Shown: positions 16,029-24,317 of the stretch, in pieces
Layout of the letters: every line of letters starts with the position of its first letter
Numbering within the stretch: the stretch's first letter is position 1
NCBI RefSeq assembly: GCF_000331515.1
Contig: NZ_AMZO01000015.1
Location: forward strand, 35,901-99,900
Length of the DNA stretch: 64,000 nucleotides
Direction of reading: 5' to 3'
Source of the DNA: Photobacterium marinum
Lineage (GTDB): Bacteria; Pseudomonadota; Gammaproteobacteria; Enterobacterales; Vibrionaceae
Program-made: the position numbers and the translations under genes
Notes under the pieces: generated by a model
Told to the model about the DNA's origin: nothing
Database searches by the model: none
What the model saw: only the letters and a program-made list of their open reading frames with translations

Positions 16029-16653
16029 TCAGTTTAAAATCTGTCGGGGTTAGATTGATGCCAGTGCTGATTGCAAGGCATCGTTCCGCGCGGTTATTCG
16101 TTATTTTTTCTTCCCCGGCGACCATCAGTGATTCTGCAATATCGTTACCCACATCACGCTCGTAAATCATGACAAACTGATCAGTTTCGCTGATATTGCC
16201 GTTTTCCAGCCAGGTTTTCTCAGTCATGGCGACCGGACGGGAGTTGTCCCACACTTTTTCAAAGCGCTGACCTTCAAGTTCCCAGGATGGTTGAACAATT
16301 TTATTTTCCAATAAATGATTCCATTCACTGTTGTTATCAACCGGTTTGCTGTCATAAAAATAAAATAGCTTCACTTCGCTGACATCGGCTTCACCAGTAC
16401 CGTGGGTTAACACCTGTACAAAGCCGTCATCATCGGTGTAATAACGAAGCAGGCGGGTTTGTTCATCAAGGCAGACTTCGCCGACAGCTTTGATCAGCTG
16501 GGTACGAGCAGCTCCTTCAATGATCAGATCCGGCTCAATCAGGCGAAGTTTCAGATCATCAAGTTCAAATGCTCCGCCTAGCCTTAATCCCAGAATTTCC
16601 GGACTGAGCGGTTTTTCCGGGGCTGGTTTCTTTTTCTTAAACCAATCAAACAT
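16021..16653 (-). CDS. yjfK: DUF2491 protein (YjfK family)
   Basis: The product is a 210-residue soluble protein beginning MFDWFKKKKP, as in YjfK. It has LSPEILGLRLGGAFELDDLKLRL near the start and a mixed beta-rich body (VCLDEQTRLLRYYTDDDGFVQVLTHG; VKLFYFYDSKPV; WELEGQRFEKVWDNS). DUF2491 proteins occur with DUF350, PspA-like and DUF2170 genes. The gene lies 30 bp after the K+ channel gene and overlaps the DUF350 gene by 8 bp. No catalytic motif is evident. The family call rests on the operon order and the N-terminal pattern. Confidence 0.85.
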   Translation of the reverse strand: MFDWFKKKKPAPEKPLSPEILGLRLGGAFELDDLKLRLIEPDLIIEGAARTQLIKAVGEVCLDEQTRLLRYYTDDDGFVQVLTHGTGEADVSEVKLFYFYDSKPVDNNSEWNHLLENKIVQPSWELEGQRFEKVWDNSRPVAMTEKTWLENGNISETDQFVMIYERDVGNDIAESLMVAGEEKITNNRAERCLAISTGINLTPTDFKLIG

Positions 16654-16683
16654 AGTGACTCCTGAATATCGGGTTCAGCGGTT

Positions 16684-17706
16684 TTACCAGTTAAAAGTTG
16701 TGACTCGTTCGTCGGAAATATAGAAGAGCTTACTGCCTGGTGGCACCTCACGATCCAGAGATGGATTCAGCTCAACACCGTTACCCACATCAACAGCAAT
16801 AAGCGTGGCTTCATAGTCTCGCTTGAAGGCCGCAAACAAGGCCTCAATGGTGGTTTTCTGTGCATTATCGGGATAGTTCACCGAGTACTGCGTCATGCCC
16901 TCAGTGGTACTGAGAAGTTCATGGTGAAGCTCGCTGGAGCCGGGGTCGACTGCCGCTTTTGCCAGCATTTCAACCGCTACAGAAGGGATACATTCAGCAT
17001 TCGGGCAGTGCTGTTTCAACAACTGGCTTAATGCATCATCCTTAAAGTAGGCCAACAGATGGGCATCGGGATTTTTGTTGGCACAAAACAGAGCCGCTGA
17101 CAGGGTAATGTCATCTTCTGGGTTATCAATAAGGATGCAACTTGCGTGTCCAATTCCCGCTCTTTTCATGCCCTCCTGATCGGTAAAGCTGGTTACCCGG
17201 ACAAATTCAATTTCACCCGGCAGAGGGTTTTCCATTTCGGGGCGAACACACAAAACGATTTTACGTCGCTTCTTTTCTTCATGTTGCAGCATTTTGATCA
17301 GATGCAAAGTACGCTGCTCGTTCCAGCCCAGAATTAAAATATGGTTGTTCACTTTGAGACTCCGTTTTCCCATCAGGCCACTTCTCCAATAACGAAGAAA
17401 GAGGCTGGCAACACGTCCTATAGCCATGGCAAATAAGCCAAGGCCGCCTGGGATCACAAACAGGGATACTACCCATTTGCCAAATACTGTCGTTGGCGAC
17501 ATATCGCCATAGCCAACAGTCGAGGCAGTTACAAACAGGTAATAGATGAAATCAGTAAGGGAACTCGTTAGCTCTTTTTCTCCCGCTAACGCCAGTAAAA
17601 GCCAGCTGATTGCGCCATAAGCAAGCAAGGTAAGCAGGAGATTCCTGCTATTAAGCTGACTGAAATTCCTGACAGCCCATCGTTGGAAGAGGAGCCATAG
17701 TGTCAT
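16684..17706 (-). CDS. Potassium channel with RCK (TrkA-N-like) domain
   Basis: This 340-residue two-helix K+ channel has an outer helix at about residues 23-42, then the pore helix and selectivity filter TASTVGYGDMSPTT, then an inner helix (WVVSLFVIPGGLGLFAMAIG). The cytoplasmic part is a Rossmann-like RCK domain (NHILILGWNEQRTLHLIKML; ASCILIDNPEDDITLSAALF) that usually gates the pore in response to ligand. GGAGG lies five bases before the ATG. It sits between the PspA-like and DUF2491 genes in the yjf operon, so ion flow may be part of the same envelope-stress response. That link is inferred from synteny. Confidence 0.92.
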   Translation of the reverse strand: MTLWLLFQRWAVRNFSQLNSRNLLLTLLAYGAISWLLLALAGEKELTSSLTDFIYYLFVTASTVGYGDMSPTTVFGKWVVSLFVIPGGLGLFAMAIGRVASLFLRYWRSGLMGKRSLKVNNHILILGWNEQRTLHLIKMLQHEEKKRRKIVLCVRPEMENPLPGEIEFVRVTSFTDQEGMKRAGIGHASCILIDNPEDDITLSAALFCANKNPDAHLLAYFKDDALSQLLKQHCPNAECIPSVAVEMLAKAAVDPGSSELHHELLSTTEGMTQYSVNYPDNAQKTTIEALFAAFKRDYEATLIAVDVGNGVELNPSLDREVPPGSKLFYISDERVTTFNW

Positions 17707-17760
17707 TCGTACCTCCGTTGCTTACCTGCCTGTAATTTAACGATAAAGCGCAAACGGGCT

Positions 17761-18444
17761 TTATTTGCCCAGAATTCTTGCCAGTTCATCTTCTGCAGAC
17801 GATTTTGGTGATGTAATACCGGCTTCTGCCAGCTTCTTATCAAGGCTGCTGCCGGATTGTTCTTCAGTCATTTCTGCGGCTGCTTCAAGCTGAGCGGCTT
17901 TTTCCGCCTGACGTTGTTTAATACGCTCCAGAGACTCAACTGCCGTATGCATTTTAGTGTTGGCACCGACATTGGTAGCCGAAACCGCAGACTGTGCTTT
18001 TTGTACGGCTTCATTCGCTTTAACAACATCAACCTGCTGTTCAAGCTGGCGCAGTTTGTCTTTCGCTTGCGCGATGTTGGTGCGCATGGTTTGTTCGGAT
18101 TTAATGAACTGATCCAGGTAGGTTTGCTCAGCCTGCTGTTCATTGCGCAGGTTGGCAACCTTCTGAGCACATTCAAGTGCAAGCTCTTGCTGACCTTTTT
18201 CCATCGCAGTACGTGCGTGGCCTTCGTATTCATCGATACTGCTGTTGAAAGCATCAACTTTCTGTTGAGACAGCTTGCGCTTGGCTACAATACTAACCAG
18301 TGCTTCATCTGAACGACGAAGTTCTTGCTTCGCTTCACGGATCTCCTGATCAAGGATTCTCAGCGCCTGATTGTCTGCGATAGTTTCAGCTGCCTCGTTT
18401 GCTCCACCTTTGATTGCGGTGAATAGTTTTTTCCAGACACTCAT
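17761..18444 (-). CDS. yjfJ: PspA/IM30-family membrane-associated protein (YjfJ)
   Basis: This 227-residue, almost entirely helical coiled-coil protein is typical of PspA/IM30 (ESCRT-III-like) proteins. It has an amphipathic N-terminus (MSVWKKLFTAIKGGANEAAE), then ALRILDQEIREAKQELRRSDEAL and long heptad-rich segments. It ends with an LxxIL-type segment (EDELARILGK). PspA proteins oligomerise on the inner membrane and help keep it sealed. The start ATG overlaps the DUF2170 stop codon by one base. It is the second gene of the operon. Unlike classical pspA there is no pspF, pspB or pspC nearby, and I see no sigma-54 promoter. Confidence 0.9.
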   Translation of the reverse strand: MSVWKKLFTAIKGGANEAAETIADNQALRILDQEIREAKQELRRSDEALVSIVAKRKLSQQKVDAFNSSIDEYEGHARTAMEKGQQELALECAQKVANLRNEQQAEQTYLDQFIKSEQTMRTNIAQAKDKLRQLEQQVDVVKANEAVQKAQSAVSATNVGANTKMHTAVESLERIKQRQAEKAAQLEAAAEMTEEQSGSSLDKKLAEAGITSPKSSAEDELARILGK

Positions 18445-18842
18445 TATGCGTTCTCCGTTAGGTATTCCTGGTATAGTTCGATAAAGGCTTCAACATTGCG
18501 GAACAGAGTCGCAACCTCAATAAGAATGCTCTCTTCTTTTGATTGTGAAGACAGTGAGCCAAAAGCAACGTAATAGCTTTCACCGTTGATTTCGTTAATG
18601 CCAACAGTCGAAAGCGGGAACATTTTATGTGTACGCAGGATTAGATCATTCAGCGCAGTGTTATCGTTTACCTGCTGGTGAGGGAAAAGCAGTACCTCAA
18701 CCAGAATCTGTTCACCGGCTACGGCCAGATAGGCTTCAATATTATCTTCATTGCGAATAACAAGAGTGTGATCTTGCTGAGTTACCTGCCAGCCATCGTG
18801 TGCAGACAGAACCGGAAGCAGATCATTTAATTGCCATGTCAT
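18444..18842 (-). CDS. yjfI: DUF2170 protein (YjfI family)
   Basis: The product is a 132-residue cytoplasmic protein. It starts MTWQLNDLLPVLSAHDGWQV and contains DTLVIRNEDN-like and VEVLLFPHQQVNDNTALND segments, characteristic of DUF2170/YjfI. Two in-frame ATG codons lie six bases apart. I use the second (18842) because GAAGG is seven bases upstream of it and only one base from the first. It is the promoter-proximal gene of yjfI-yjfJ-K+ channel-yjfK-yjfL-yjfM. Function is unknown, but in related genomes this gene accompanies PspA-like proteins. Confidence 0.85.
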   Translation of the reverse strand: MTWQLNDLLPVLSAHDGWQVTQQDHTLVIRNEDNIEAYLAVAGEQILVEVLLFPHQQVNDNTALNDLILRTHKMFPLSTVGINEINGESYYVAFGSLSSQSKEESILIEVATLFRNVEAFIELYQEYLTENA

Positions 18843-19039
18843 AGTCATACCTTCATGATTTAGTGAGAGGACTAATGAAAAAGTATCACTATATTATGGG
18901 GTTAATCGAATAAATTACTATCAGAGTTTGGTAAATTGTTCACTCTTTTGTGAGCTGTTGGGAGGGTTTTGCATTTTATTTCACAGGGCCGCGTTGAACA
19001 GCAGCCCGAAAGATTCTGCTTTGGGCCGAACATGTAGAC

Positions 19040-19507
19040 TTAGGAAGTGACAATCATGCTACAGCTTCGCCCCAGTAATCTTGGCAGATCGTACTCTTTA
19101 ACTGGCGTTCCTAATTTGTCTTCGATTAACTGTTCAAGCTTGATCCAACTCTCTAATGCCTTCTGTGACGTGATATCGCAAGACAGGTTAGTAATCAAAA
19201 GTAGTAGTACAGCCTTGAATTCAGGTTTTTGGTTCGCAGCTTCAAAGGATTCGATGAAGGCTTCACGGCTGCTGAAATCCAGAGAAGTTAGGATCGTATC
19301 GAAGAGCTTTCCATCCAGAACTGAAAGAAACTCTTCTTTTTTATTGAAATGGTTCAGTATCCCGCCACGTGAAAGACCTGTTATCGATTGAATACGGCTA
19401 TAGGTCATCTTCTCATAACCGATTTGGGGGTCCAACAAGCAGCTGATAACTGCATCTGTTATTTTCTGACGTGTTTTTTGTGACTCTTCCGGAGTAACTC
19501 TGGCCAT
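19040..19507 (-). CDS. TetR-family transcriptional regulator (short)
   Basis: This 155-residue protein has a TetR-like N-terminal DNA-binding domain (MARVTPEESQKTRQKITDAV, then MTYSRIQSITGLSRGGILNHFNKKEEFLSVL). The C-terminal part is shorter than the usual 120-150 residues. It ends RLLGRSCSMIVTS and looks complete rather than frameshifted. Its beginning resembles that of the regulator at 567-1079, so the two may be of one subfamily. A 10-bp-arm inverted repeat at 19560-19588, 53 bp upstream, is a good operator candidate. No divergent gene shares it, so autoregulation is the simplest reading. Confidence 0.8.
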   Translation of the reverse strand: MARVTPEESQKTRQKITDAVISCLLDPQIGYEKMTYSRIQSITGLSRGGILNHFNKKEEFLSVLDGKLFDTILTSLDFSSREAFIESFEAANQKPEFKAVLLLLITNLSCDITSQKALESWIKLEQLIEDKLGTPVKEYDLPRLLGRSCSMIVTS

Positions 19508-19559
19508 AATATATTTCCTTTGTAAGGGGAGGTGGCCTAATGAAGGTGTTGACTTTGAT

Positions 19560-19588
19560 TATTATACCGATTGTATGACGGTATAATA
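19560..19588. promoter_or_regulatory. Putative TetR operator
   Basis: TATTATACCG (19560-19569) and CGGTATAATA (19579-19588) are perfect 10-bp reverse-complement arms around a 9-bp centre. It lies upstream of the short TetR gene, and its arms contain TATAAT-like sequence that could overlap the promoter. Confidence 0.6.
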
Positions 19589-19706
19589 TGGTGTGGTTGA
19601 CTGTATAAAATCGCAACTGATTATTTTTGATTTTATAAATAGATAGTGTGAGTAAAGGCTGAGGTGTCGTGGTAGAGGAAGGTGTTTTACGGGAAATAAG
19701 GAAAGA

Positions 19707-19753
19707 GGCGCCGACAGTAAAAGGAGACAATCTGATGAATGACTGCCGGCGCC
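19707..19753 (-). terminator. Terminator hairpin of the permease-amidohydrolase-PCS operon
   Basis: GGCGCCGACAGT (19707-19718) pairs with ACTGCCGGCGCC (19742-19753), 12 bp with one mismatch and a 23-nt loop. On the minus strand it is followed by a pyrimidine-rich TCTTTCCTT. It lies 27 bp after the last gene of the operon. Confidence 0.55.
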
Positions 19754-19779
19754 AGATTGAGGGATTCACCCTCGGGGGA

Positions 19780-20565
19780 TTAGCCTTTCAGACCTTCGCT
19801 GATTAGCAGGTAACCGCGGTTGCGTTTGGTATCCATGGTTGCCATAGCATCAAACAGTTGATCGCTGTCTACCCAAACCCAGTCTGCTTTAGCGTTAGAT
19901 ACATCCATGATCAGGAATGAATCTGAAGCTTTATCGTATGCGCCAACTGGAGAGTAGTGGCCAGAGCCCGGTTGGTTCAGGGTCTTACGTGAATAGTTCA
20001 CAACCACGTACTGGTTCTTGGTTTCCAGCGCATGGACCAGCTCTGCTTTCATTTCAGCTTTATGATCCAGGTTATCAACGAAAACAGTTTTCACTTTCAG
20101 CTGGTTTGATGTCAGCAAATCGGTCATTTGATCAAGCTGAAGGCCATAGTCATGTCCTGCGCCTTCGGTTACCGGTTGGCCCATGATCTGCAGGCGGGTT
20201 TTCTGACCGTGGCCTAAAACTGTGTTCTGGGTGTAACGCTCGTAGAACGGACTCCACTCACCTTGTGGGAAGTAAGTACGGTCTTCCGGCGCGATCAAGG
20301 ACTCGTCCAGAGGGATGTCAGTTACATTCTGACGTACACGCAACGCATTCAGAACAATCGAGGTTGATGCGACGCCGCAGTATACTTTGTTGTCCTGTGC
20401 ATCATAGAAGTTAGCCAGCTTGAAGAAGTCTTTTTTGAACTGAGATTGCTCAAGACGGGTGATACCTTCGTCACTTGACCAGTTGATCACATCAGCAAAC
20501 GCTGCAGTAGTCGGGGCAACAGCCAGGGCTAGGGTAAGTAATGATGTTTTCAGCATTGTTTTCAT
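19780..20565 (-). CDS. Exported phytochelatin synthase-like (gamma-glutamylcysteine dipeptidyl transpeptidase family) protein
   Basis: The product is a 261-residue papain-like enzyme of the phytochelatin synthase family. The catalytic triad is visible: Cys63 in VYCGVASTSIVLNAL, His203 in GSGHYSPVGAY and Asp221 in SFLIMDVS. Prokaryotic members mainly hydrolyse glutathione or its conjugates to gamma-glutamyl-cysteine plus glycine. The N-terminus (MLKTSLLTLALAVAPTTAAFAD) is a clear signal peptide, so it acts outside the cytoplasm. I start at 20565 with AAGG upstream. A longer frame would run into the preceding gene. It lies 11 bp after an M20 amidohydrolase and downstream of an APC permease, suggesting a pathway for breaking down an external glutathione-like compound. 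Confidence 0.85.
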   Translation of the reverse strand: MKTMLKTSLLTLALAVAPTTAAFADVINWSSDEGITRLEQSQFKKDFFKLANFYDAQDNKVYCGVASTSIVLNALRVRQNVTDIPLDESLIAPEDRTYFPQGEWSPFYERYTQNTVLGHGQKTRLQIMGQPVTEGAGHDYGLQLDQMTDLLTSNQLKVKTVFVDNLDHKAEMKAELVHALETKNQYVVVNYSRKTLNQPGSGHYSPVGAYDKASDSFLIMDVSNAKADWVWVDSDQLFDAMATMDTKRNRGYLLISEGLKG

Positions 20566-20576
20566 AGTTAACCTTT

Positions 20577-21740
20577 TTACACTAATCGTTGTTCGGCAAT
20601 TCGGCATAGCATCGTCACACCCAGCGGGATGATGCTGTCGTCAAAATCAAAATCGCAGGTATGGAGGTTGGTTCCTTTCGAACCAATCATGAAGAAGCAG
20701 GCACCAACACTGTCGTCTTTCTTGAAAAACGCCATGTCTTCACCGCCCGGACTCGGCTCAACATTGGTATCCAGCATATCTGCACCGACGGTTTGTTTGG
20801 CAACTTCAATCACACAGTCAGTCTGCTCATGTGTATTAACCGTTGCTGGGCACAGCACTTCAAATTCTACTTCGGCTTCTGCGTTGTAAGCTTCGGCAAT
20901 AGAGCTGGCTAGCAGCTGCATTTTGTGGCGCATGGTGTCGCCGACTTCACGTTGGTAGTAGCGAATGGTGCCACCGGCTTCCGCCGATTCAGGAATGGAG
21001 TTAAAGACTTCGCCACTCATGATTTTCGTTACGGCCAGTACACCCATTTCAGAGCACGGAACGCATTCAGAGACAATGGACTGCCATGCAGTGATGATTT
21101 TGGCTGAAATTGTAATCGGGTTGACACATTTGTGCGGCACGCTTGAGTGACCGCTGCAACCTCTGATAACTAAGCTGAACTTCTCGCCGGCACCGGTAAT
21201 TGGGCCATAGCGAAGGGAAATCGTGTTGTCCGGCAGACGTGGCATATTATGGAAGCCGTAAACTTCATCAAACGGATATTTCTCAAATACGCCGTCTTTC
21301 ATCATGGCTTTAGCACCAGCACCGATCTCTTCGGCCGGTTGGAAAAGGAAGATGATGCGACCACGGAAATTTCTGTTTTCAGAGTAGTAACGGGCAGTTG
21401 CCAGCAGCATTGCCATATGACCGTCATGCCCGCAGGCATGGGATTTCCCCGGGTTTTGTGAAGCATATGGCTTACCGGTTTGATCCTGCATCGGTAATGC
21501 ATCCATGTCAGCTCGGTAGGCAATGGTTCGACCTTCGCCCAATGTACCGTCGATGATACCGACAACCCCGGTCTGTCCGAAGCAGCGATCGATTCTGATA
21601 GCCCAGGATTCAAGCTTGTTCGCGACATATTGAGATGTGTTGTGAAGCTCAAATCCTACTTCAGGCATACTGTGCAGCGTTTGACGCCACTCGGTAATTT
21701 CCTGATGCCATTCATTAACAATTTCAATAGTGTTCATCAT
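20577..21740 (-). CDS. M20-family amidohydrolase (N-acyl-amino-acid / hippurate hydrolase type)
   Basis: The product is a 387-residue cytoplasmic dinuclear metal aminoacylase or carboxypeptidase. Typical segments are WRQTLHSMPEVGFELHNTS, YRADMDALPMQD, the metal ligands SHACGHDGHMAMLL and FLFQPAEEIGAGA, the dimerisation-domain GCSGHSSVPHKCVNPI and the late PSPGGEDMAFF. Members remove acyl or amide groups from amino acids (hippuricase, IAA-amino acid hydrolase, N-acetyl-diaminopimelate deacetylase). It lies 58 bp after the permease gene and 11 bp before the phytochelatin-synthase-like gene. In this context it may act on an imported amide or dipeptide product. Substrate not determinable here. 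Confidence 0.88.
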   Translation of the reverse strand: MMNTIEIVNEWHQEITEWRQTLHSMPEVGFELHNTSQYVANKLESWAIRIDRCFGQTGVVGIIDGTLGEGRTIAYRADMDALPMQDQTGKPYASQNPGKSHACGHDGHMAMLLATARYYSENRNFRGRIIFLFQPAEEIGAGAKAMMKDGVFEKYPFDEVYGFHNMPRLPDNTISLRYGPITGAGEKFSLVIRGCSGHSSVPHKCVNPITISAKIITAWQSIVSECVPCSEMGVLAVTKIMSGEVFNSIPESAEAGGTIRYYQREVGDTMRHKMQLLASSIAEAYNAEAEVEFEVLCPATVNTHEQTDCVIEVAKQTVGADMLDTNVEPSPGGEDMAFFKKDDSVGACFFMIGSKGTNLHTCDFDFDDSIIPLGVTMLCRIAEQRLV

Positions 21741-21798
21741 CTGTTATGTCCGGGTAGTAGCCGGGATTTCATAGCCCCGGCTGAGGTTTACAAGTTGA

Positions 21799-23142
21799 TT
21801 AAGCGTTTGCTGCAGATGGTTCTGTTTGGCTTTCAGCTGCTCGCTTACGGGCAATAAAGTAAAGAGGAGAAATCAGTACCATTGCGCCAAGGCCAACCAG
21901 AATCTTGGTGATGCTCTGGTCTGCCAGCAGCCATAGGCAGATACAAACACCGACTACCGGGATAACAGGGCCAAACGGTACTTTGAAGTTTTTCTTGGTG
22001 CTTTCGTCGTTGGCGAAGCGTTTACGGAATTTCAGGATAGCGATACAAGTCGGGATGTACTGCGCAAAGCGGGTAACAACACTCAGCATCGCCAGTGTAG
22101 TGAATGAGCCAGACAGTGCGATAGGAATAGTAACCAGACCTGAAGCCAGGATAGCTACTGTCGGAATGCCTTTTTCATTCTTACGGCCGAATACCGCAGG
22201 GATCATTTTGTCGTCAGCCAGAGGCAGCAGGGCACGAGGAATGTGGAATGATGCCGCAACGTTGATACCAGCAATTGAAATGATTGAGCCGATGGTGATC
22301 ATGTAGAAGCCAACATCACCGAATGCTACTTTTGCAGCGTCTGCCAGCGGTACTGATGAATTAGCAATATCAGGACCAAGGATACCAACAGATACCGCCA
22401 TCACAGCAGCGTAGAAGATGGTTACAGCAAGGATAACGATAATGATAGCAAGCGGCAGGTTACGCTTTGGATTGTCCATATCTTCAGCGGCTGTACCGAA
22501 AGTTTCGAAACCGGTAAATGCGTAGAAGCAAAGAATCAGTGCAGAACCCAGAGTTTCAAAAGACAGCGAATACTGTGCAGGTTCAGCGGTAGCTTCTGCA
22601 GCAGAGAAAGTAGGAATGATATTTTCCGGGTTAATGAACCAGATACCGCCAACGATCAGAACGACCAGTGGTACCATTTTGGCAAGGGTAGAAATGTTGT
22701 TAACCAGTTTAGCAGCACCAACACCAGCCAGGTTCAGGATGGTTAGTGAACCGACAATGCCAATGATGATAATGTTGCGCAGCATTTGGTTATCTTCAAA
22801 ACTGAACGTATTGGCAAGGATATTAGTCAGAGCTACGGCCATTACCCCCCAGGCGATACATTGCATCATCCATTTCAGGAAGCCGACTTCAAAACCAGCA
22901 AATGAACCAAAGGCTTCTTTAGTATAAACATAAGCTGCACCATTCTGGCTGAAATAACCGGATGCTTCAGCAAAGCAAAATGCAATTGTAGCGACAATAA
23001 CCGCAGTAATAAGAATCAGCGCTACAGACCAGTCACCTGCTAATTGATATAGAGAGCTTGGTAGCAAGAATATTCCAGAGCCAATAATAGAGTTAAATCC
23101 GAGTAAGACTATACTCGCGAGTCCTAATTTTTGTTTCGTCAT
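21799..23142 (-). CDS. APC-superfamily amino acid permease
   Basis: This 447-residue inner-membrane transporter has about twelve transmembrane segments. The N-terminal signature LASIVLLGFNSIIGSGIFLLP contains the G-S/T-G-IF motif of the substrate-binding helix 1, and helix 6 reads ILCFYAFTGFETFGTAAEDM. These features place it in the amino acid-polyamine-organocation family. It is the first gene of the operon that continues with an M20 amidohydrolase and a phytochelatin-synthase-like protein, so its substrate may be an amino acid or conjugate released by those enzymes. The upstream 800 bp contain no gene and presumably hold the promoter. Confidence 0.9.
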   Translation of the reverse strand: MTKQKLGLASIVLLGFNSIIGSGIFLLPSSLYQLAGDWSVALILITAVIVATIAFCFAEASGYFSQNGAAYVYTKEAFGSFAGFEVGFLKWMMQCIAWGVMAVALTNILANTFSFEDNQMLRNIIIIGIVGSLTILNLAGVGAAKLVNNISTLAKMVPLVVLIVGGIWFINPENIIPTFSAAEATAEPAQYSLSFETLGSALILCFYAFTGFETFGTAAEDMDNPKRNLPLAIIIVILAVTIFYAAVMAVSVGILGPDIANSSVPLADAAKVAFGDVGFYMITIGSIISIAGINVAASFHIPRALLPLADDKMIPAVFGRKNEKGIPTVAILASGLVTIPIALSGSFTTLAMLSVVTRFAQYIPTCIAILKFRKRFANDESTKKNFKVPFGPVIPVVGVCICLWLLADQSITKILVGLGAMVLISPLYFIARKRAAESQTEPSAANA

Positions 23143-23890
23143 GATACGACCTACTTTTGCGTTCCAATACAGAATTTTTGCACTAGGGAGCCGCCGAAAT
23201 TATTTCGGTTTAATTAAATCTGTTCTCAAAAATCTTATGAATATTTGTATAGATAGTTGAAGTAATTATTTCCTGGTGCTTTTATTTTTATTTCGAATGG
23301 AGAATACGCTTTCTATAGGAGAAAAAAATTTCAAATTTTCTTTGCTGGTGGGTATTGGTGGAAATTTTTTCTAGTAAGTTGAGGTATGCATAAAATGATT
23401 TTTACCAATTGATCTTAAATATGTTTTTGTTCGCAAAGCACCCTGAAAACTGTGATTTGATTCAAATTTAGCTAATTAAAAAAGGGTTTATTGATGCTAA
23501 TACCCATATGAAAAATATGGGCTTAATCACATATTTAGTATTTTCTCTATAAGAGGTAAATAAAGCCCGGTTTGTAACTATCTTATTAATAGCTAAATGG
23601 AATAGTTGAGCAACTACTTTATAGCTAAATAAAAACAGCTCGGTTTGAAAGTGAACTTTAAAGCAGAATTAAAAATACCTGTTTAATGCTTAAATAGTGT
23701 TAATTAATAATCAGAAGGGGAGACTGTGGTAATTTATAAATTTAAAGCTGGTGGTTTATTGGAATAATCCAATTTGAGTTTACTAATGGGGTGCTGACAG
23801 CTACTTCATTTAAGAACTTGAGTGAAGTTATTTTTCCAAAAGGAGATTGTAAAGAGGAGGAGCTGGAGAGAAATCATGAATATGAACAAG
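23143..23890. other. AT-rich intergenic region, no gene seen
   Basis: Nearly 750 bp of low-GC DNA separate the permease operon promoter from the RidA terminator. Short near-repeats occur (GCCCGGTTTG near 23565 and GCTCGGTTTG near 23638; ATAGCTAAAT near 23591 and 23621), but nothing coding. A 6-codon ATG...TAA frame at 23877-23897 lies close to a GGAGGAG but is too short to support as a gene. Confidence 0.5.
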
Positions 23891-23894
23891 AAAT

Positions 23895-23922
23895 AAAAAA
23901 GCCTGCACAAAGGCAGGCTTTT
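23895..23922. terminator. Bidirectional terminator
   Basis: GCCTGC (23901-23906) and GCAGGC (23913-23918) are flanked by six A residues on the left and four T on the right. It is the terminator of the minus-strand RidA gene. Confidence 0.75.
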
Positions 23923-23939
23923 AATAGAAACCAGAGCTA

Positions 23940-24317
23940 TTAAGCAGAAACTGCAATAACTTCAATTTCTACTTTTGCATCCAGAGGAAGACGAGCTACT
24001 TCTACGCAGCTGCGAGCTGGGCATTGGTCGCCAAAGAATGCGCCGTATACTTCGTTCACTGTTGCAAAGTCATTAAGATCTTTTACGAATACGGTTGCTT
24101 TAACGATGTCTGCTTTAGTCAGGCCTGCTGCATTCACAATCGCTTCAACGTTCGCCAGAGACTGTTTTGCCTGCTCTGCTACGTCTTCAGGCATTTTGCC
24201 TGTTTCTGGGTTGATCGGTAGCTGGCCAGAAGTGATAAGCATGTTACCGAATTTCTTTGCCTGTACATATGGACCAACAGCTGCTGGTGCTTTTTCTGTG
24301 TTGATTGTATCTACCAT
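23940..24317 (-). CDS. ridA: RidA-family enamine/imine deaminase
   Basis: The 125-residue protein matches the standard RidA/YjgF length when started at the ATG at 24317 (MVDTINTEKAPAAVGPYVQA). An upstream frame would add 34 unrelated residues. Family residues include GPYVQAKKFGNMLITSGQLPINPETG, NVEAIVNAAGLTKADIVKATVFVKDL and the conserved arginine in CPARSCVEVARLPLDAKVEIE. RidA hydrolyses 2-aminoacrylate and related reactive enamines released by PLP enzymes, protecting other PLP enzymes in the cytoplasm. The gene is monocistronic with its own terminator. It lies between the permease operon and tkt with no obvious functional link to either. Confidence 0.93.
   Translation of the reverse strand: MVDTINTEKAPAAVGPYVQAKKFGNMLITSGQLPINPETGKMPEDVAEQAKQSLANVEAIVNAAGLTKADIVKATVFVKDLNDFATVNEVYGAFFGDQCPARSCVEVARLPLDAKVEIEVIAVSA

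Noticed and set aside
17761..18842. Classical psp operon
   Set aside because: No pspF, pspB or pspC and no sigma-54 promoter; the neighbours are those of the yjf cluster.
23877..23897. Six-codon frame (MNMNKK) with a GGAGGAG upstream and a terminator downstream
   Set aside because: It could be a leader peptide, but the adjacent terminator belongs to ridA on the other strand and six codons are not enough support.
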